Both the position numbers and the translations under genes were made by a program. The notes under the pieces are model-generated. The model worked only from the letters and a program-made list of their open reading frames with translations, had not been told where the DNA came from and ran no database searches. This document shows, piece after piece, positions 48,176 to 57,306 of a stretch of 64,000 bases of DNA (its first letter is position 1; the number at the start of each line of letters is the position of its first letter). Source of the DNA: Polynucleobacter sp. VK25 (GTDB taxonomy: Bacteria; Pseudomonadota; Gammaproteobacteria; Burkholderiales; Burkholderiaceae); NCBI RefSeq assembly GCF_018687355.1, contig NZ_CP061288.1:878144-942143 (forward strand), written 5' to 3'.

Positions 48176-49513
48176 ATGGCTGTGCAGATAGAAAATTTAG
48201 GTTCACTAGACCGCAAAATGACTTTGGAATTCGCTCGTGCCGATTTGGCAAAAGCGCGTGAAGCCCGTTTGGCAAAAGTTGGTAAGACCATGAAAATGGC
48301 AGGCTTTCGCCCAGGCAAAGTTCCTAAGAACCTCGTTGAAAAACAACATGGCATGCAAGTGGACTTTGAGCTCCAATTTGATAAGGCAGTTGAACTCTTT
48401 TATGAGGAAGCTCAGAAAGAGGGCGTTGCGTTAGCGGGTCAACCTCGCCTTGAACCAAAGAGCGAGCTTGATGCAGATAAGATTGTTTTTGAAGCCTTCT
48501 TTGAAGTCTTGCCAGAAGTAAAAATTGGTGACTTTAGCAAAGCGGAAGTAACTAAGTACGCAACAGATATTGGCGAAGCTGAAATTGATCGCGCTTTAGA
48601 TGTATTGCGTAAACAGCAAGTTCATTACCATCCACGCGGAGAAGCTGGAGCCCACGGCGACGGCGGCTCTAATACTGCCGCTCAAAACGGTGATCAAGTG
48701 GTGATTGATTTTGTAGGCAAGATTGATGGTGTTGAGTTTGCTGGCGGTAAAGCAGAAAACTTTGAATACGTATTGGGCGAAGGTCGCATGTTGCCAGAGT
48801 TTGAAGCAGCTACTTTGGGTCTCAAGCCAGGGGAAAGCAAATCATTCCCATTAAGCTTCCCTGCTGATTACCATGGCAAAGATGTAGCTGGTAAAACTGC
48901 AGAGTTCACCATTACTGTTAAGTCAGTAAATTGGGCGCATTTGCCAACAGTAGATGATGCCTTTGCATTGTCTTTGGGTGTCACTGAAGGCGGTGTTGCT
49001 AAGATGCGCGCCGAAGTAAAAGAAAATTTAGATCGTGAAGTAAAGCGTCGCATTACATCATTGTTGAAAAATGAAGTAATGGACAAACTGAATAGCCTTT
49101 GTGAACTAGATGTGCCTAAGTCCTTGGTTGCTTCTGAGCAAGAGCGCTTGGTTGAAGGTGCACGTCAAGACTTGATGCAGCGCGGCGTTCCGAATGCAAA
49201 AGATGCCCCAATTCCTGCAGAGATTTTTGCAGAGCAAGCTACCAAGCGCGTTCGTCTTGGCTTGATTTTGAGCGAGCTAGTGAAGAAGCAAAATTTGGCG
49301 GCCACTGCCGATCAAATTAAAGCTGAAATTGATGATCAGGCTGCAACCTATGAAGATCCAAAAGAAGTGGTGCGTTGGTTCTACAGCAATCCAAGCCGTT
49401 TGAAGGATATTGAGAATCTCGTGCTAGAAGACAATGTGATCAAATATTTCACATCCCAAGCAAAAGTAAGCGATAAGGCTGTAAGCTTTGAAGAGTTGAG
49501 CAAGCTAAACTAA
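48176..49513 (+). CDS. tig: trigger factor
   Basis: Ribosome-bound chaperone and prolyl isomerase. The N-terminal ribosome-binding signature is GFRPGKVPKNLVE. The FKBP-like domain (GDQVVIDFVGKIDGVEFAGG ... FPLSFPADYHGKDVAGK, about residues 175-260) follows a Gly/His-rich insert, HPRGEAGAHGDGG, that is longer than in E. coli. The helical C-terminal domain ends near residue 440. 445 residues. Heads the tig-clpP-clpX-lon series. Confidence 0.96.
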   Translation: MAVQIENLGSLDRKMTLEFARADLAKAREARLAKVGKTMKMAGFRPGKVPKNLVEKQHGMQVDFELQFDKAVELFYEEAQKEGVALAGQPRLEPKSELDADKIVFEAFFEVLPEVKIGDFSKAEVTKYATDIGEAEIDRALDVLRKQQVHYHPRGEAGAHGDGGSNTAAQNGDQVVIDFVGKIDGVEFAGGKAENFEYVLGEGRMLPEFEAATLGLKPGESKSFPLSFPADYHGKDVAGKTAEFTITVKSVNWAHLPTVDDAFALSLGVTEGGVAKMRAEVKENLDREVKRRITSLLKNEVMDKLNSLCELDVPKSLVASEQERLVEGARQDLMQRGVPNAKDAPIPAEIFAEQATKRVRLGLILSELVKKQNLAATADQIKAEIDDQAATYEDPKEVVRWFYSNPSRLKDIENLVLEDNVIKYFTSQAKVSDKAVSFEELSKLN

Positions 49514-49554
49514 GTTAAACAAGAGTCATCCATTTACCCATAAAAGGTTTCAAA

Positions 49555-50184
49555 ATGATCCACAACCATTCTCAGTCTGAAAATTTAGAACCGCAAGGCC
49601 TGGGCTTGGTTCCAATGGTGATTGAAACCTCTGGTAGAGGTGAGCGTGCTTATGACATCTATTCTAGATTATTGCGTGAGCGCGTTGTTTTCTTGGTTGG
49701 CGAAGTAAACGATCAAACTGCTAACTTGGTGATTGCTCAGTTACTATTCCTTGAGAGTGAAAATCCAGACAAAGAAATTTCTTTGTATATCAACTCACCA
49801 GGCGGATCAGTTTCGGCCGGTCTGGCGATTTATGACACGATGCAATTCATTAAGCCGCATGTCAGCACTCTGTGCATGGGCATGGCTGCCAGCATGGGTG
49901 CATTCCTATTGTGCGCTGGAGAAAAGGGCAAGCGTTATGCTTTGCCAAATTCGCGCGTGATGATTCATCAGCCATTGGGCGGCGCTCGTGGACAAGCGTC
50001 TGATATCGAGATTCAAGCTCGTGAGATTTTGTACTTGCGTGAACGCCTCAATAAAATTTTGGCTGATCGCACGGGTCAAACGATTGAAACAATTGCTAAA
50101 GATACTGACCGAGACAACTTTATGTCCGCAGACCAGGCGCAAGAATATGGCTTGATCGACAAAGTCATCGACAAACGTCCTTAA
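49555..50184 (+). CDS. clpP: ATP-dependent Clp protease proteolytic subunit
   Basis: Serine peptidase of the 14-mer Clp barrel. Catalytic S113 lies in [10 protein letters not shown]138 in [10 protein letters not shown], with the Asp near residue 187 (TDRDNFMS region follows). [16 protein letters not shown] is the oxyanion and interface segment. 209 residues, normal, with a short propeptide. AAAGG precedes the ATG; 41 bases after tig and 20 before clpX. Confidence 0.97.
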   Translation: MIHNHSQSENLEPQGLGLVPMVIETSGRGERAYDIYSRLLRERVVFLVGEVNDQTANLVIAQLLFLESENPDKEISLYINSPGGSVSAGLAIYDTMQFIKPHVSTLCMGMAASMGAFLLCAGEKGKRYALPNSRVMIHQPLGGARGQASDIEIQAREILYLRERLNKILADRTGQTIETIAKDTDRDNFMSADQAQEYGLIDKVIDKRP

Positions 50185-50204
50185 TATATTATTAGACCCC
50201 TATC

Positions 50205-51566
50205 TTGAGCGATACCAACACCACAAATTCATCAGATAAAGTTCTGCATTGCTCTTTTTGCGGTAAGAGTCAGCATGAAGTTAAAAAACTCATCGCTGGC
50301 CCTTCTGTATTTATTTGTGATGAGTGTATTGATCTTTGCACCGACATTATTCAAGAAGAAATTGCTAAGCTTCCCAAGGAAGACGGTGATGACTCATTAC
50401 CAACGCCGCATCAAATTCGTGAGAACTTGGACCAATATGTTATCGGTCAAGACCATGCCAAGAAAACACTAGCGGTTGCTGTCTACAACCATTACAAGCG
50501 CTTGCAGTATTTGCCAAAGCCTAAAAAAGAGAAATTGGACAAGGATGGTAAGCCAGTAGAGGGCGCAGATAAGAAAGAATCCAAGCTCCCAGCCAAAGCA
50601 ATGGTTGATGGCGTAGAGCTGGCAAAGAGCAATATCTTATTGATCGGACCTACAGGCTCGGGTAAAACTTTGTTAGCGCAGACATTGGCCCGCATGTTGG
50701 ACGTGCCATTTGTAATGGCTGATGCAACTACGTTGACTGAGGCAGGTTATGTTGGTGAAGATGTAGAAAACATCATCCAAAAGTTGTTACAAGCATGTGA
50801 CTACAACGTAGAAAAAGCACAACGCGGCATCGTTTATATTGACGAGATCGATAAGATCTCACGTAAGTCCGATAATCCATCCATTACTCGTGACGTATCG
50901 GGTGAGGGTGTTCAACAAGCTTTGTTAAAGCTTGTTGAAGGCACGATGGCTTCTGTACCTCCACAAGGCGGTCGTAAGCATCCTAACCAAGATTTCCTGC
51001 AAGTAGACACAACCAATATTCTGTTTATCTGCGGTGGCGCATTTGATGGCTTGGAAAAGGTTATTCAGCAGCGTACTGCCAAAACCGGCATTGGATTTAA
51101 TGCAACTGTTCCAGGTAAGGATGATCGTGGTGTAAGTGATCTCTTGATTGAAGTGGAGCCAGAAGACTTAATTAAGTTTGGCTTGATTCCTGAGTTGATT
51201 GGTCGCTTGCCAGTTGTTGCTACTTTGGCTCAATTGGATGAAGAGGCTTTAATTCAGATTCTGACCGAACCCAAAAATGCCCTAGTTAAGCAATATCAAG
51301 CACTTCTGACCATGGAAGGCGCTGAGCTTGAAGTGCGTCGTGAAGCACTCTCAGCTATCGCTAAAAAGGCGATTGCCCGCAAAACGGGTGCTCGCGGCCT
51401 TAGATCGATTCTTGAAGGATCATTGATGGATGTCATGTACGACCTGCCATCTCTTAAGAATGTTCAAAAAGTTGTTATCGACGAGGCTAGCATCGCTGAG
51501 GGTGGAAAACCACTTTTAGTCTACAAACAAGATGCCGAACAGGTTGATTTGAGCAAAAAAGCCTAA
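50205..51566 (+). CDS. clpX: ATP-dependent Clp protease ATP-binding subunit ClpX
   Basis: AAA+ unfoldase feeding ClpP. The N-terminal zinc-binding domain is [19 protein letters not shown] then [10 protein letters not shown]. Walker A GPTGSGKT, Walker [11 protein letters not shown], pore loop GYVGEDVE, sensor and arginine finger in PELIGRLPV. 453 residues versus 424 in E. coli; the excess is a charged insert after the KRLQY segment ([18 protein letters not shown]). TTG start, supported by the conserved MSDT beginning; no clear ribosome binding site. Confidence 0.96.
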   Translation: MSDTNTTNSSDKVLHCSFCGKSQHEVKKLIAGPSVFICDECIDLCTDIIQEEIAKLPKEDGDDSLPTPHQIRENLDQYVIGQDHAKKTLAVAVYNHYKRLQYLPKPKKEKLDKDGKPVEGADKKESKLPAKAMVDGVELAKSNILLIGPTGSGKTLLAQTLARMLDVPFVMADATTLTEAGYVGEDVENIIQKLLQACDYNVEKAQRGIVYIDEIDKISRKSDNPSITRDVSGEGVQQALLKLVEGTMASVPPQGGRKHPNQDFLQVDTTNILFICGGAFDGLEKVIQQRTAKTGIGFNATVPGKDDRGVSDLLIEVEPEDLIKFGLIPELIGRLPVVATLAQLDEEALIQILTEPKNALVKQYQALLTMEGAELEVRREALSAIAKKAIARKTGARGLRSILEGSLMDVMYDLPSLKNVQKVVIDEASIAEGGKPLLVYKQDAEQVDLSKKA

Positions 51567-51590
51567 ATTCTTAGGGTTTTTGCTATTTTT

Positions 51591-51612
51591 GGGGCTTTTT
51601 TGCCCCTTTTTT
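51591..51612 (+). terminator. terminator between clpX and lon
   Basis: GGGGC-TTTTTT-GCCCC followed by TTTTTTGTC: a short GC stem with a U-tract, 24 bases after the clpX stop. It should separate clpX from lon at least partly. Confidence 0.7.
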
Positions 51613-51624
51613 GTCTTTTTACCC

Positions 51625-51652
51625 CTTGTTTTTCTCTAAAGCCTACCCATAT
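51625..51652 (+). promoter_or_regulatory. sigma32-like heat-shock promoter of lon
   Basis: CTTGTTT (51625-51631), 13 bases, then ACCCATAT (51645-51652) matches the heat-shock pattern CTTGAAA-N13-CCCCATNT at 5 of 7 and 7 of 8. It lies about 100 bases before the lon ATG, after the clpX terminator. lon is a heat-shock gene in many proteobacteria. Confidence 0.5.
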
Positions 51653-51756
51653 AGGTAGTATGCTACTCATGAATAATGTCTGTATTTAGTGGCTAATGAT
51701 GTGATTGCTACTAAAAAGGATTTTTTGAGGTTTGATTACTTTGGAGGATTTGCCCC

Positions 51757-54189
51757 ATGCCTGGCCACTTATTACTACCCTCTGAACCCATTCAACTACC
51801 TTTGCTCCCATTGCGGGACGTAGTTGTATTTCCTCATATGGTCATCCCGTTGTTTGTGGGACGCCCCAAATCGATTAAAGCCCTAGAGGCTGCCATGGAA
51901 ACTGGCAAAAATGTCCTTTTGGTTGCCCAAAAGACAGCTGCTAAGGATGAGCCTGTCATTGAAGACCTCTATGAGGTAGGTTGCATTGCAAATATATTGC
52001 AAATGCTGAAGTTGCCAGATGGCACTGTAAAGGTGCTTGTTGAAGGCGTTCAGCGTGCAGAAGTCAGTCAAATTGAAGATAGTCTTGGTTACTTCAATTG
52101 TGAGGCAACTCCAACCGCTATTAATGCAATTGATGCTCATGAAACCGAAGCATTGCGTCGCGCGATCATGGCGCAGTTTGATCAATACGTAAAACTAAAC
52201 AAAAAAGTACCTCAAGAGATTCTGTCTTCTTTGGGCGGCATTGATGACCCAAGTCGTTTGGCTGATACCATCTGTGCACACTTGCCTGTCAAGCTTGAGC
52301 AGAAGCAACGTTTGCTTGAAATGATGGATGTTGTTCAACGCTTAGAAAGCTTGCTTGCTGATCTCGAAAGTGAGATCGATATTCTTCAGGTTGAGAAACG
52401 CATTCGTGGACGTGTAAAGCGTCAGATGGAAAAGAGTCAGCGTGAGTACTACTTAAATGAGCAAGTAAAAGCAATTCAAAAAGAATTGGGTGAGGGTGAA
52501 GAGGGCGCAGATTTAGAAGAGCTAGAGAAGCGCATTAAAGCCGCACGCATGCCTAAGGAAGCGCTGAAGAAGGCGGAATCTGAGCTGAAGAAATTGAAGC
52601 TAATGTCGCCTATGTCTGCTGAGGCAACTGTGATCCGTAACTTTATTGATACGTTGGTGAATCTTCCTTGGAAGAAAAAAACCAAGATCAACAATGACCT
52701 TACCAATGCTGAGAAGGTGTTGGATGAGGATCACTATGGCCTAGACAAAGTCAAAGAGCGCATCTTGGAGTACCTCGCAGTTCAACAACGTGTTGATCGT
52801 GTAAAAGCGCCAATCCTTTGTTTGGTAGGGCCTCCTGGTGTTGGTAAGACCTCTTTGGGTCAATCTATTGCCCGCGCTACGAACAGAAAGTTTGTGCGTA
52901 TGGCTTTGGGCGGTGTTCGTGATGAGTCTGAGATTCGTGGTCATCGTCGCACCTATATTGGTTCTATGCCCGGTAAGATTTTGACTAGCCTCACTAAGGT
53001 GGGCGTTCGCAATCCTTTATTCCTCTTGGATGAAGTGGATAAGATGGGGATGGATTTCCGTGGAGATCCAGCTAGTGCTTTATTAGAGGTTTTAGATCCA
53101 GAGCAAAATCACACCTTTCAAGATCACTATGTTGAGGTTGATTTTGATCTCTCAGATGTAATGTTTGTGGCCACCTCAAATTCCTTGAATATTCCTGGCC
53201 CATTGTTGGATCGTCTTGAGATTATTCGCTTGGCTGGTTATACAGAAGATGAAAAAACCAGCATTGCCGTGAATTATTTGATTCCAAAACAAATCAAAAA
53301 TAATGGCCTGAAAAAGGACGAGCTCAAGATTGAAGATAGTGCTGTGCGTAATATGATTCGTTACTACACGCGTGAGGCTGGTGTGCGTTCATTAGAGCGT
53401 GAAATTAGCAAGATCTGTCGTAAGGTCGTCAAGCTTTTGCTCCTGAAGAAAGAGGCTGCCCCCGTTGTTGTTAATGCAGATAACCTAGAGAAATTCCTTT
53501 CTGTACGCATGTACGACTTTGGTTTGGCTGGTAAAGAAAATCAAATTGGACAAGTCACCGGCCTGGCATGGACTGAAGTCGGCGGTGATTTGCTCACCAT
53601 TGAAGCGGCTGTTATGCCAGGTAAAGGTGTAATTACCCGTACAGGCTCGATCGGTGATGTGATGAAGGAGTCTGTTGAGGCTGCGCGTACAGTGGTTCGA
53701 TCTAGAGCAAAACGTCTTGGCATTACCGACGAGTCGTTTGAGAAGAAGGATATTCACATTCACTTCCCAGACGGTGCAACTCCTAAAGATGGTCCATCTG
53801 CAGGCATCGCCATTACAACAGCCTTGGTATCTGTCTTTACTGGCATTCCAATTCGGGCAGACGTTGCCATGACAGGTGAAATTACACTTCGCGGTGAAGT
53901 CCTGCCAATTGGTGGTTTAAAAGAGAAGCTGTTGGCAGCACACCGTGGTGGAATTAAGTTGGCCTTAATTCCAGAGGAAAACGTGAAGGATCTCATCGAC
54001 ATTCCAGATAATGTTAAAAATGCGATTGAGATTATTCCCGTTCGATGGATTGATAAGGTTTTGGAGTTGGCACTAGAGCGTATGCCAGAAGCATTGCCTG
54101 ATCCAACACCTGAAGAGCTAGCCAAAAAGGCTGCAGAAGCCAGTAAGGCTAGTGAAAAGGGTGCTGCTCCAGACGTTCTTAAGCACTGA
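51757..54189 (+). CDS. lon: ATP-dependent protease Lon
   Basis: AAA+ protease degrading misfolded and regulatory proteins. The substrate-binding LAN domain opens with LPLLPLRDVVVFPHMVIPLFVGR; then a coiled coil, Walker A GPPGVGKTS, Walker B NPLFLLDEVDKM, and the protease domain with catalytic S681 (KDGPSAGIA) and K724 (GGLKEKLLAA). 810 residues, slightly longer than E. coli's 784 through a Lys/Ala-rich tail. GGAGG nine bases before the ATG. Confidence 0.97.
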   Translation: MPGHLLLPSEPIQLPLLPLRDVVVFPHMVIPLFVGRPKSIKALEAAMETGKNVLLVAQKTAAKDEPVIEDLYEVGCIANILQMLKLPDGTVKVLVEGVQRAEVSQIEDSLGYFNCEATPTAINAIDAHETEALRRAIMAQFDQYVKLNKKVPQEILSSLGGIDDPSRLADTICAHLPVKLEQKQRLLEMMDVVQRLESLLADLESEIDILQVEKRIRGRVKRQMEKSQREYYLNEQVKAIQKELGEGEEGADLEELEKRIKAARMPKEALKKAESELKKLKLMSPMSAEATVIRNFIDTLVNLPWKKKTKINNDLTNAEKVLDEDHYGLDKVKERILEYLAVQQRVDRVKAPILCLVGPPGVGKTSLGQSIARATNRKFVRMALGGVRDESEIRGHRRTYIGSMPGKILTSLTKVGVRNPLFLLDEVDKMGMDFRGDPASALLEVLDPEQNHTFQDHYVEVDFDLSDVMFVATSNSLNIPGPLLDRLEIIRLAGYTEDEKTSIAVNYLIPKQIKNNGLKKDELKIEDSAVRNMIRYYTREAGVRSLEREISKICRKVVKLLLLKKEAAPVVVNADNLEKFLSVRMYDFGLAGKENQIGQVTGLAWTEVGGDLLTIEAAVMPGKGVITRTGSIGDVMKESVEAARTVVRSRAKRLGITDESFEKKDIHIHFPDGATPKDGPSAGIAITTALVSVFTGIPIRADVAMTGEITLRGEVLPIGGLKEKLLAAHRGGIKLALIPEENVKDLIDIPDNVKNAIEIIPVRWIDKVLELALERMPEALPDPTPEELAKKAAEASKASEKGAAPDVLKH

Positions 54190-54194
54190 AAATA

Positions 54195-54270
54195 GGGTGA
54201 TTTTCCGTTAGGCTCACCGCATCTTTTGCGGTCGATTTAGCGGAAAATCCACCTAAAACCCATGTTTAGG
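54195..54270. repeat. structured intergenic element after lon
   Basis: GATTTTCCGTTA (54199-54210) pairs with TAGCGGAAAATC (54238-54249), a 12-bp stem with one wobble, extended outward past a bulge by GGT/ACC. Inside it sits a second hairpin ACCGC-ATCTTTT-GCGGT. Just after comes CCTAAA-ACCCATG-TTTAGG. No clear T-run follows, so this may be a processing or stability element, a REP-like repeat or a non-classical terminator. Confidence 0.5.
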
Positions 54271-54295
54271 TTACAATCTCAGCTGTAATATTTTG

Positions 54296-54371
54296 GGGCG
54301 CTTAGCTCAGTTGGTAGAGCGTCTGCCTTACACGCAGAATGTCGGGAGTTCGAGCCTCTCAGCGCCCACCA
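54296..54371 (+). tRNA. tRNA-Val (TAC)
   Basis: Acceptor GGGCGCT pairs with AGCGCCC, followed by discriminator A and encoded CCA. Anticodon loop CTTACAC gives TAC. The D-arm GCTCAGTTGGTAGAGC and T-arm are normal. 76 nt. Confidence 0.97.
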
Positions 54372-54471
54372 AACTATTACGAATCATCTCAAGCCTACTC
54401 AGGCATTTCAATACCATTTCCCTTCAGCCCTAGTAAACTCCTAGTATTCATTTTTACTAGCGAACTTTTAC

Positions 54472-55935
54472 ATGTTTGATACCGTCCGTAAGCACCAGCG
54501 AATCCTGCAGTTTGTATTAATGCTTTTGATCGTTCCTTCCTTTGCTTTTTTTGGCATCTCAAGCTATTCCAGCTTTTTGGACAAAGAAACTGATCTTGTC
54601 AAAATCAATGGCAAACCCATTACTGCGCAAGAAGTAGATTCTGCTGCAAAACGCCAGGCAGAACGCGTTGGTGGAAACGCGCAAATTGCGCAGAGCCTTC
54701 AGTTTAGACAGGCAATCTTGAATGAGTTGTTGCAACAACGCATTCTAGGATTTGCGGTTAATAATTTGCGCTTACAGGTTGGCAAGGAAGCCCTTGTAAA
54801 GAGTTTGCAAAATATTCCGCAAATTCGTGCCCTCTATAAACAAGACGGTAGTTTTGACGATGCGCGCTTCAAGCAATTATTGGCAAGCAACGGATTAAAT
54901 GAAGAGCAGTTTTACGCAAGCCAAGCCTTTGATTTGAAAATCAGTCAACTAGTGAACTCTGTGGCTCGTACAGAAATTGGTAACCCAAAATTATCTGAAA
55001 TCGTTTCAACTCTGTATGAGACAGAGCGCCAAGTTCAAGCTTTATCGTTTGATGCAAAAGATTACCTTTCCAAGGTGAACCCTTCGCAAGAGGAGCTTCA
55101 AGCTTTTTATAACGCAAATACCAAGCTTTTTGAGAGTCCTGAATACGTGGACGTCGAGTACATTGTTCTGAAGGCTGATCCTAAGGACGATGCTAAGGTA
55201 TTTGGTGAAAAAGCAGATCAATTCGCCAACATGACTTATGACCAGTCTGATAGTTTGAAGCCAGCTGCAGATAAATTAAAGCTCAACGTCCAAACCCAGA
55301 AAGGTGTCACTCGCTCTGGAGCAACTGGGGTATCTAAAGATCACCCGCTAGCCAATCCTAAGGTTGTTCAATCTTTGTTTGGTGATGAGGTCGTTAAGAA
55401 CAAGCGCAATATTGAGGCAGTACAAACCTCACCAGGTGTTTTTGTTTCAGCCCGAGTAATCACCTTTCACCCAGCCCAAACTTTGCCATTCAAAGAGGTT
55501 GCTGTAGAGGTGAAACGTCAAGTAAGCCAGCGTATGGCTGAGAAGTTGGCAATTAGTGCTGCAGCAGATCGCTATGCTGTTTTGCAAAAAGATTCGAAGA
55601 GCGCTTCTGGTTTTGCTAGTCCGATTTGGGTATCTCGTAACAAGCCTGGTAATTTGGTAGGCGGGGCGCTTGATGATGTGATGTCAGTGAACCCAGACAA
55701 ATTTCCTGTGGTGATATCTGTTCAAAATCCTGGTGTTGGCACGATTTTGTATCGCGTAGATCAAGTGCGCCAACCCACTGGTGTTGATACAAAGGTACAT
55801 AAGGCGCAAGCCCAGCAGATACAAGCCTTGGCTGCCCAGGCTGAGTTTGCGGGCTTTATGGCCTATTGGCGTGATGTGGCTGGAGTGAAAGTCATCAACC
55901 CACTGAAGCCACCATCTTCAGGCTCTGGTAGCTAA
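54472..55935 (+). CDS. PpiD/SurA-N-like periplasmic chaperone lacking the parvulin domain
   Basis: Inner-membrane-anchored periplasmic folding factor. One membrane helix (about residues 13-33, FVLMLLIVPSFAFFGISSY) precedes the SurA_N/PpiD N-terminal domain (VKINGKPITAQEVDSAAKRQ ... LNELLQQRILGFAV). In PpiD a peptidyl-prolyl isomerase of ~100-150 residues should follow the VEYIVLK strand; here the sequence goes from VEYIVLKADPKDD (about residue 233) straight to FGEKADQFANMTYDQSDSLKPA, the segment that normally lies after the isomerase. 487 residues is ~140 short of the family. No frameshift is seen, so this is a true domain loss. Convergent with tesA, 1 base apart. Confidence 0.8.
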   Translation: MFDTVRKHQRILQFVLMLLIVPSFAFFGISSYSSFLDKETDLVKINGKPITAQEVDSAAKRQAERVGGNAQIAQSLQFRQAILNELLQQRILGFAVNNLRLQVGKEALVKSLQNIPQIRALYKQDGSFDDARFKQLLASNGLNEEQFYASQAFDLKISQLVNSVARTEIGNPKLSEIVSTLYETERQVQALSFDAKDYLSKVNPSQEELQAFYNANTKLFESPEYVDVEYIVLKADPKDDAKVFGEKADQFANMTYDQSDSLKPAADKLKLNVQTQKGVTRSGATGVSKDHPLANPKVVQSLFGDEVVKNKRNIEAVQTSPGVFVSARVITFHPAQTLPFKEVAVEVKRQVSQRMAEKLAISAAADRYAVLQKDSKSASGFASPIWVSRNKPGNLVGGALDDVMSVNPDKFPVVISVQNPGVGTILYRVDQVRQPTGVDTKVHKAQAQQIQALAAQAEFAGFMAYWRDVAGVKVINPLKPPSSGSGS

Positions 55936-55936
55936 G

Positions 55937-56608
55937 TTATTTACTCTTCAGTAGTGTTTGATATGGGGCCATAGCGCCCCATACGTTTTTATAGAGGATG
56001 GGTTGCGCTTTTTCATTTGGATGCATCCTATCCGCTTGAAAGAAAGCGCTGTCAGAGACTACGCCGTCCAAAAAGAAGGGTAGTAATTGCACATTCTCTT
56101 GCGAAGCCAGCCTTGCATATAGATCCCTAAACTGTTTGGTGTATTCCTGCCCATAGTTGGGCGGTATTTGCATGCCAAACAAAAGAACTTTTGCTCCAGA
56201 GTTTTTGCTTAATTGAATCATCGCACGTAAATTTTTTTCTGAATCTTGAATGGATAATCCGCGCAAAGCATCATTTGCACCTAGCTCCAAAAGCACAATT
56301 CCAGGTTTTTTTTGCTCTAAAAGTTTCGGCAGCCTTGTGATGCCTCCAGAACTTGTTTCGCCACTGATGCTGGCATTAAATACACTCCAAGGGCTAGATT
56401 GCTTGCGCAACTGTTCCTCTAGCAGTCTTACCCAGCCAGTACCACGTACTAAGCCATATTCTGCCGATAAGCTGTCACCCATCACCAAAATGGTGGCATT
56501 TGTCTGCCCATAGGTGCCAAAGGGAATTAACAGGCAAAATAGGGTGAATGCCATAACAATGGCCGACAGTTTTTTACTCAAGAAGTTCAACCAAATCATT
56601 TGATTCAT
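55937..56608 (-). CDS. tesA: periplasmic SGNH esterase/thioesterase TesA-like
   Basis: Multifunctional lysophospholipase/arylesterase of the SGNH family. Block I MGDSLSAEYGL has the catalytic Ser, block III LGANDALRG the Asn, and block V DRMHPNEKAQPI the Asp-His pair. An N-terminal hydrophobic stretch (IVMAFTLFCLLIPFGTYG) is a signal peptide, so the mature enzyme is periplasmic. 223 residues. Divergent from an ABC ATPase gene with a 2-base gap, as tesA-ybbA in E. coli. Confidence 0.9.
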   Translation of the reverse strand: MNQMIWLNFLSKKLSAIVMAFTLFCLLIPFGTYGQTNATILVMGDSLSAEYGLVRGTGWVRLLEEQLRKQSSPWSVFNASISGETSSGGITRLPKLLEQKKPGIVLLELGANDALRGLSIQDSEKNLRAMIQLSKNSGAKVLLFGMQIPPNYGQEYTKQFRDLYARLASQENVQLLPFFLDGVVSDSAFFQADRMHPNEKAQPILYKNVWGAMAPYQTLLKSK

Positions 56609-56610
56609 TT

Positions 56611-57285
56611 ATGAGTATTCCAGTAAAGGTCCTTAGCGCGAAACACCTAGGTAAACACGTTTTATCTAGCGATGGATCATTAACTATTTTGCACGACATT
56701 AGCTTTGATGTCTGCGAGGGTGAAAGTGTTGCCATTACTGGTGCATCAGGCTCCGGCAAAAGTACTTTACTCGGGCTCCTGGCTGGTTTGGATGCACCCA
56801 CCAGTGGGCATGTCGAGCTCGCATCTCATAATCTGAGTCAGTTGGATGAAGATGGTAGGGCAAAGCTAAGAGGTCAAAAGGTCGGATTTGTATTTCAATC
56901 CTTCCAATTGCTGCCTCATTTAACAGCGCTTGAAAACGTCATGCTTCCGGCTGAGTTGAACGGACTTGCTTCCCCTAAAGAAAATGCTCAGATTTGTCTT
57001 GAGCAAGTCGGTTTGGCTGATCGAGCCAACCATTTCCCCAAAACGCTTTCTGGGGGTGAGCAACAGCGGGTAGCGCTGGCCAGGGCCTTCATCATGAAAC
57101 CTGCAATCTTATTTGCCGATGAGCCTACTGGCAGCCTGGATGAGCTTAGCGGAAATCGGGTAATTGAGCTCCTTTTTGAGCTAAATCAGGCCAATAATTC
57201 AACTCTGATTCTGGTGACCCATGACCAGACCTTGGCTGATCGGTGTCAGCGGCAATTGCACTTGCAAGGTGGCCGATTGCTGTAG
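56611..57285 (+). CDS. ABC transporter ATPase, LolD/YbbA type
   Basis: 224-residue ATPase subunit. Walker A TGASGSGKST, Q-loop VFQSFQLLPHLTALENV, signature LSGGEQQRVALARA, Walker B ILFADEPTGSLDE and the H-loop VTHDQ are all intact. The divergent tesA fixes it as the YbbA-like member; in E. coli the permease YbbP follows, but here purL comes next, 21 bases on, so no permease partner is visible. It may act with a permease encoded elsewhere. Confidence 0.88.
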   Translation: MSIPVKVLSAKHLGKHVLSSDGSLTILHDISFDVCEGESVAITGASGSGKSTLLGLLAGLDAPTSGHVELASHNLSQLDEDGRAKLRGQKVGFVFQSFQLLPHLTALENVMLPAELNGLASPKENAQICLEQVGLADRANHFPKTLSGGEQQRVALARAFIMKPAILFADEPTGSLDELSGNRVIELLFELNQANNSTLILVTHDQTLADRCQRQLHLQGGRLL

Positions 57286-57294
57286 GCAAAACCT

Positions 57295-57300
57295 TATAAT
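57295..57300 (+). promoter_or_regulatory. putative -10 element of purL
   Basis: Perfect TATAAT, then CTAGGG and the purL ATG at 57307: 6 bases. If used, purL mRNA would be leaderless. Alternatively AGGG just before the ATG is a poorly spaced ribosome binding site for read-through from the ATPase gene. No good -35. Confidence 0.35.
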
Positions 57301-57306
57301 CTAGGG

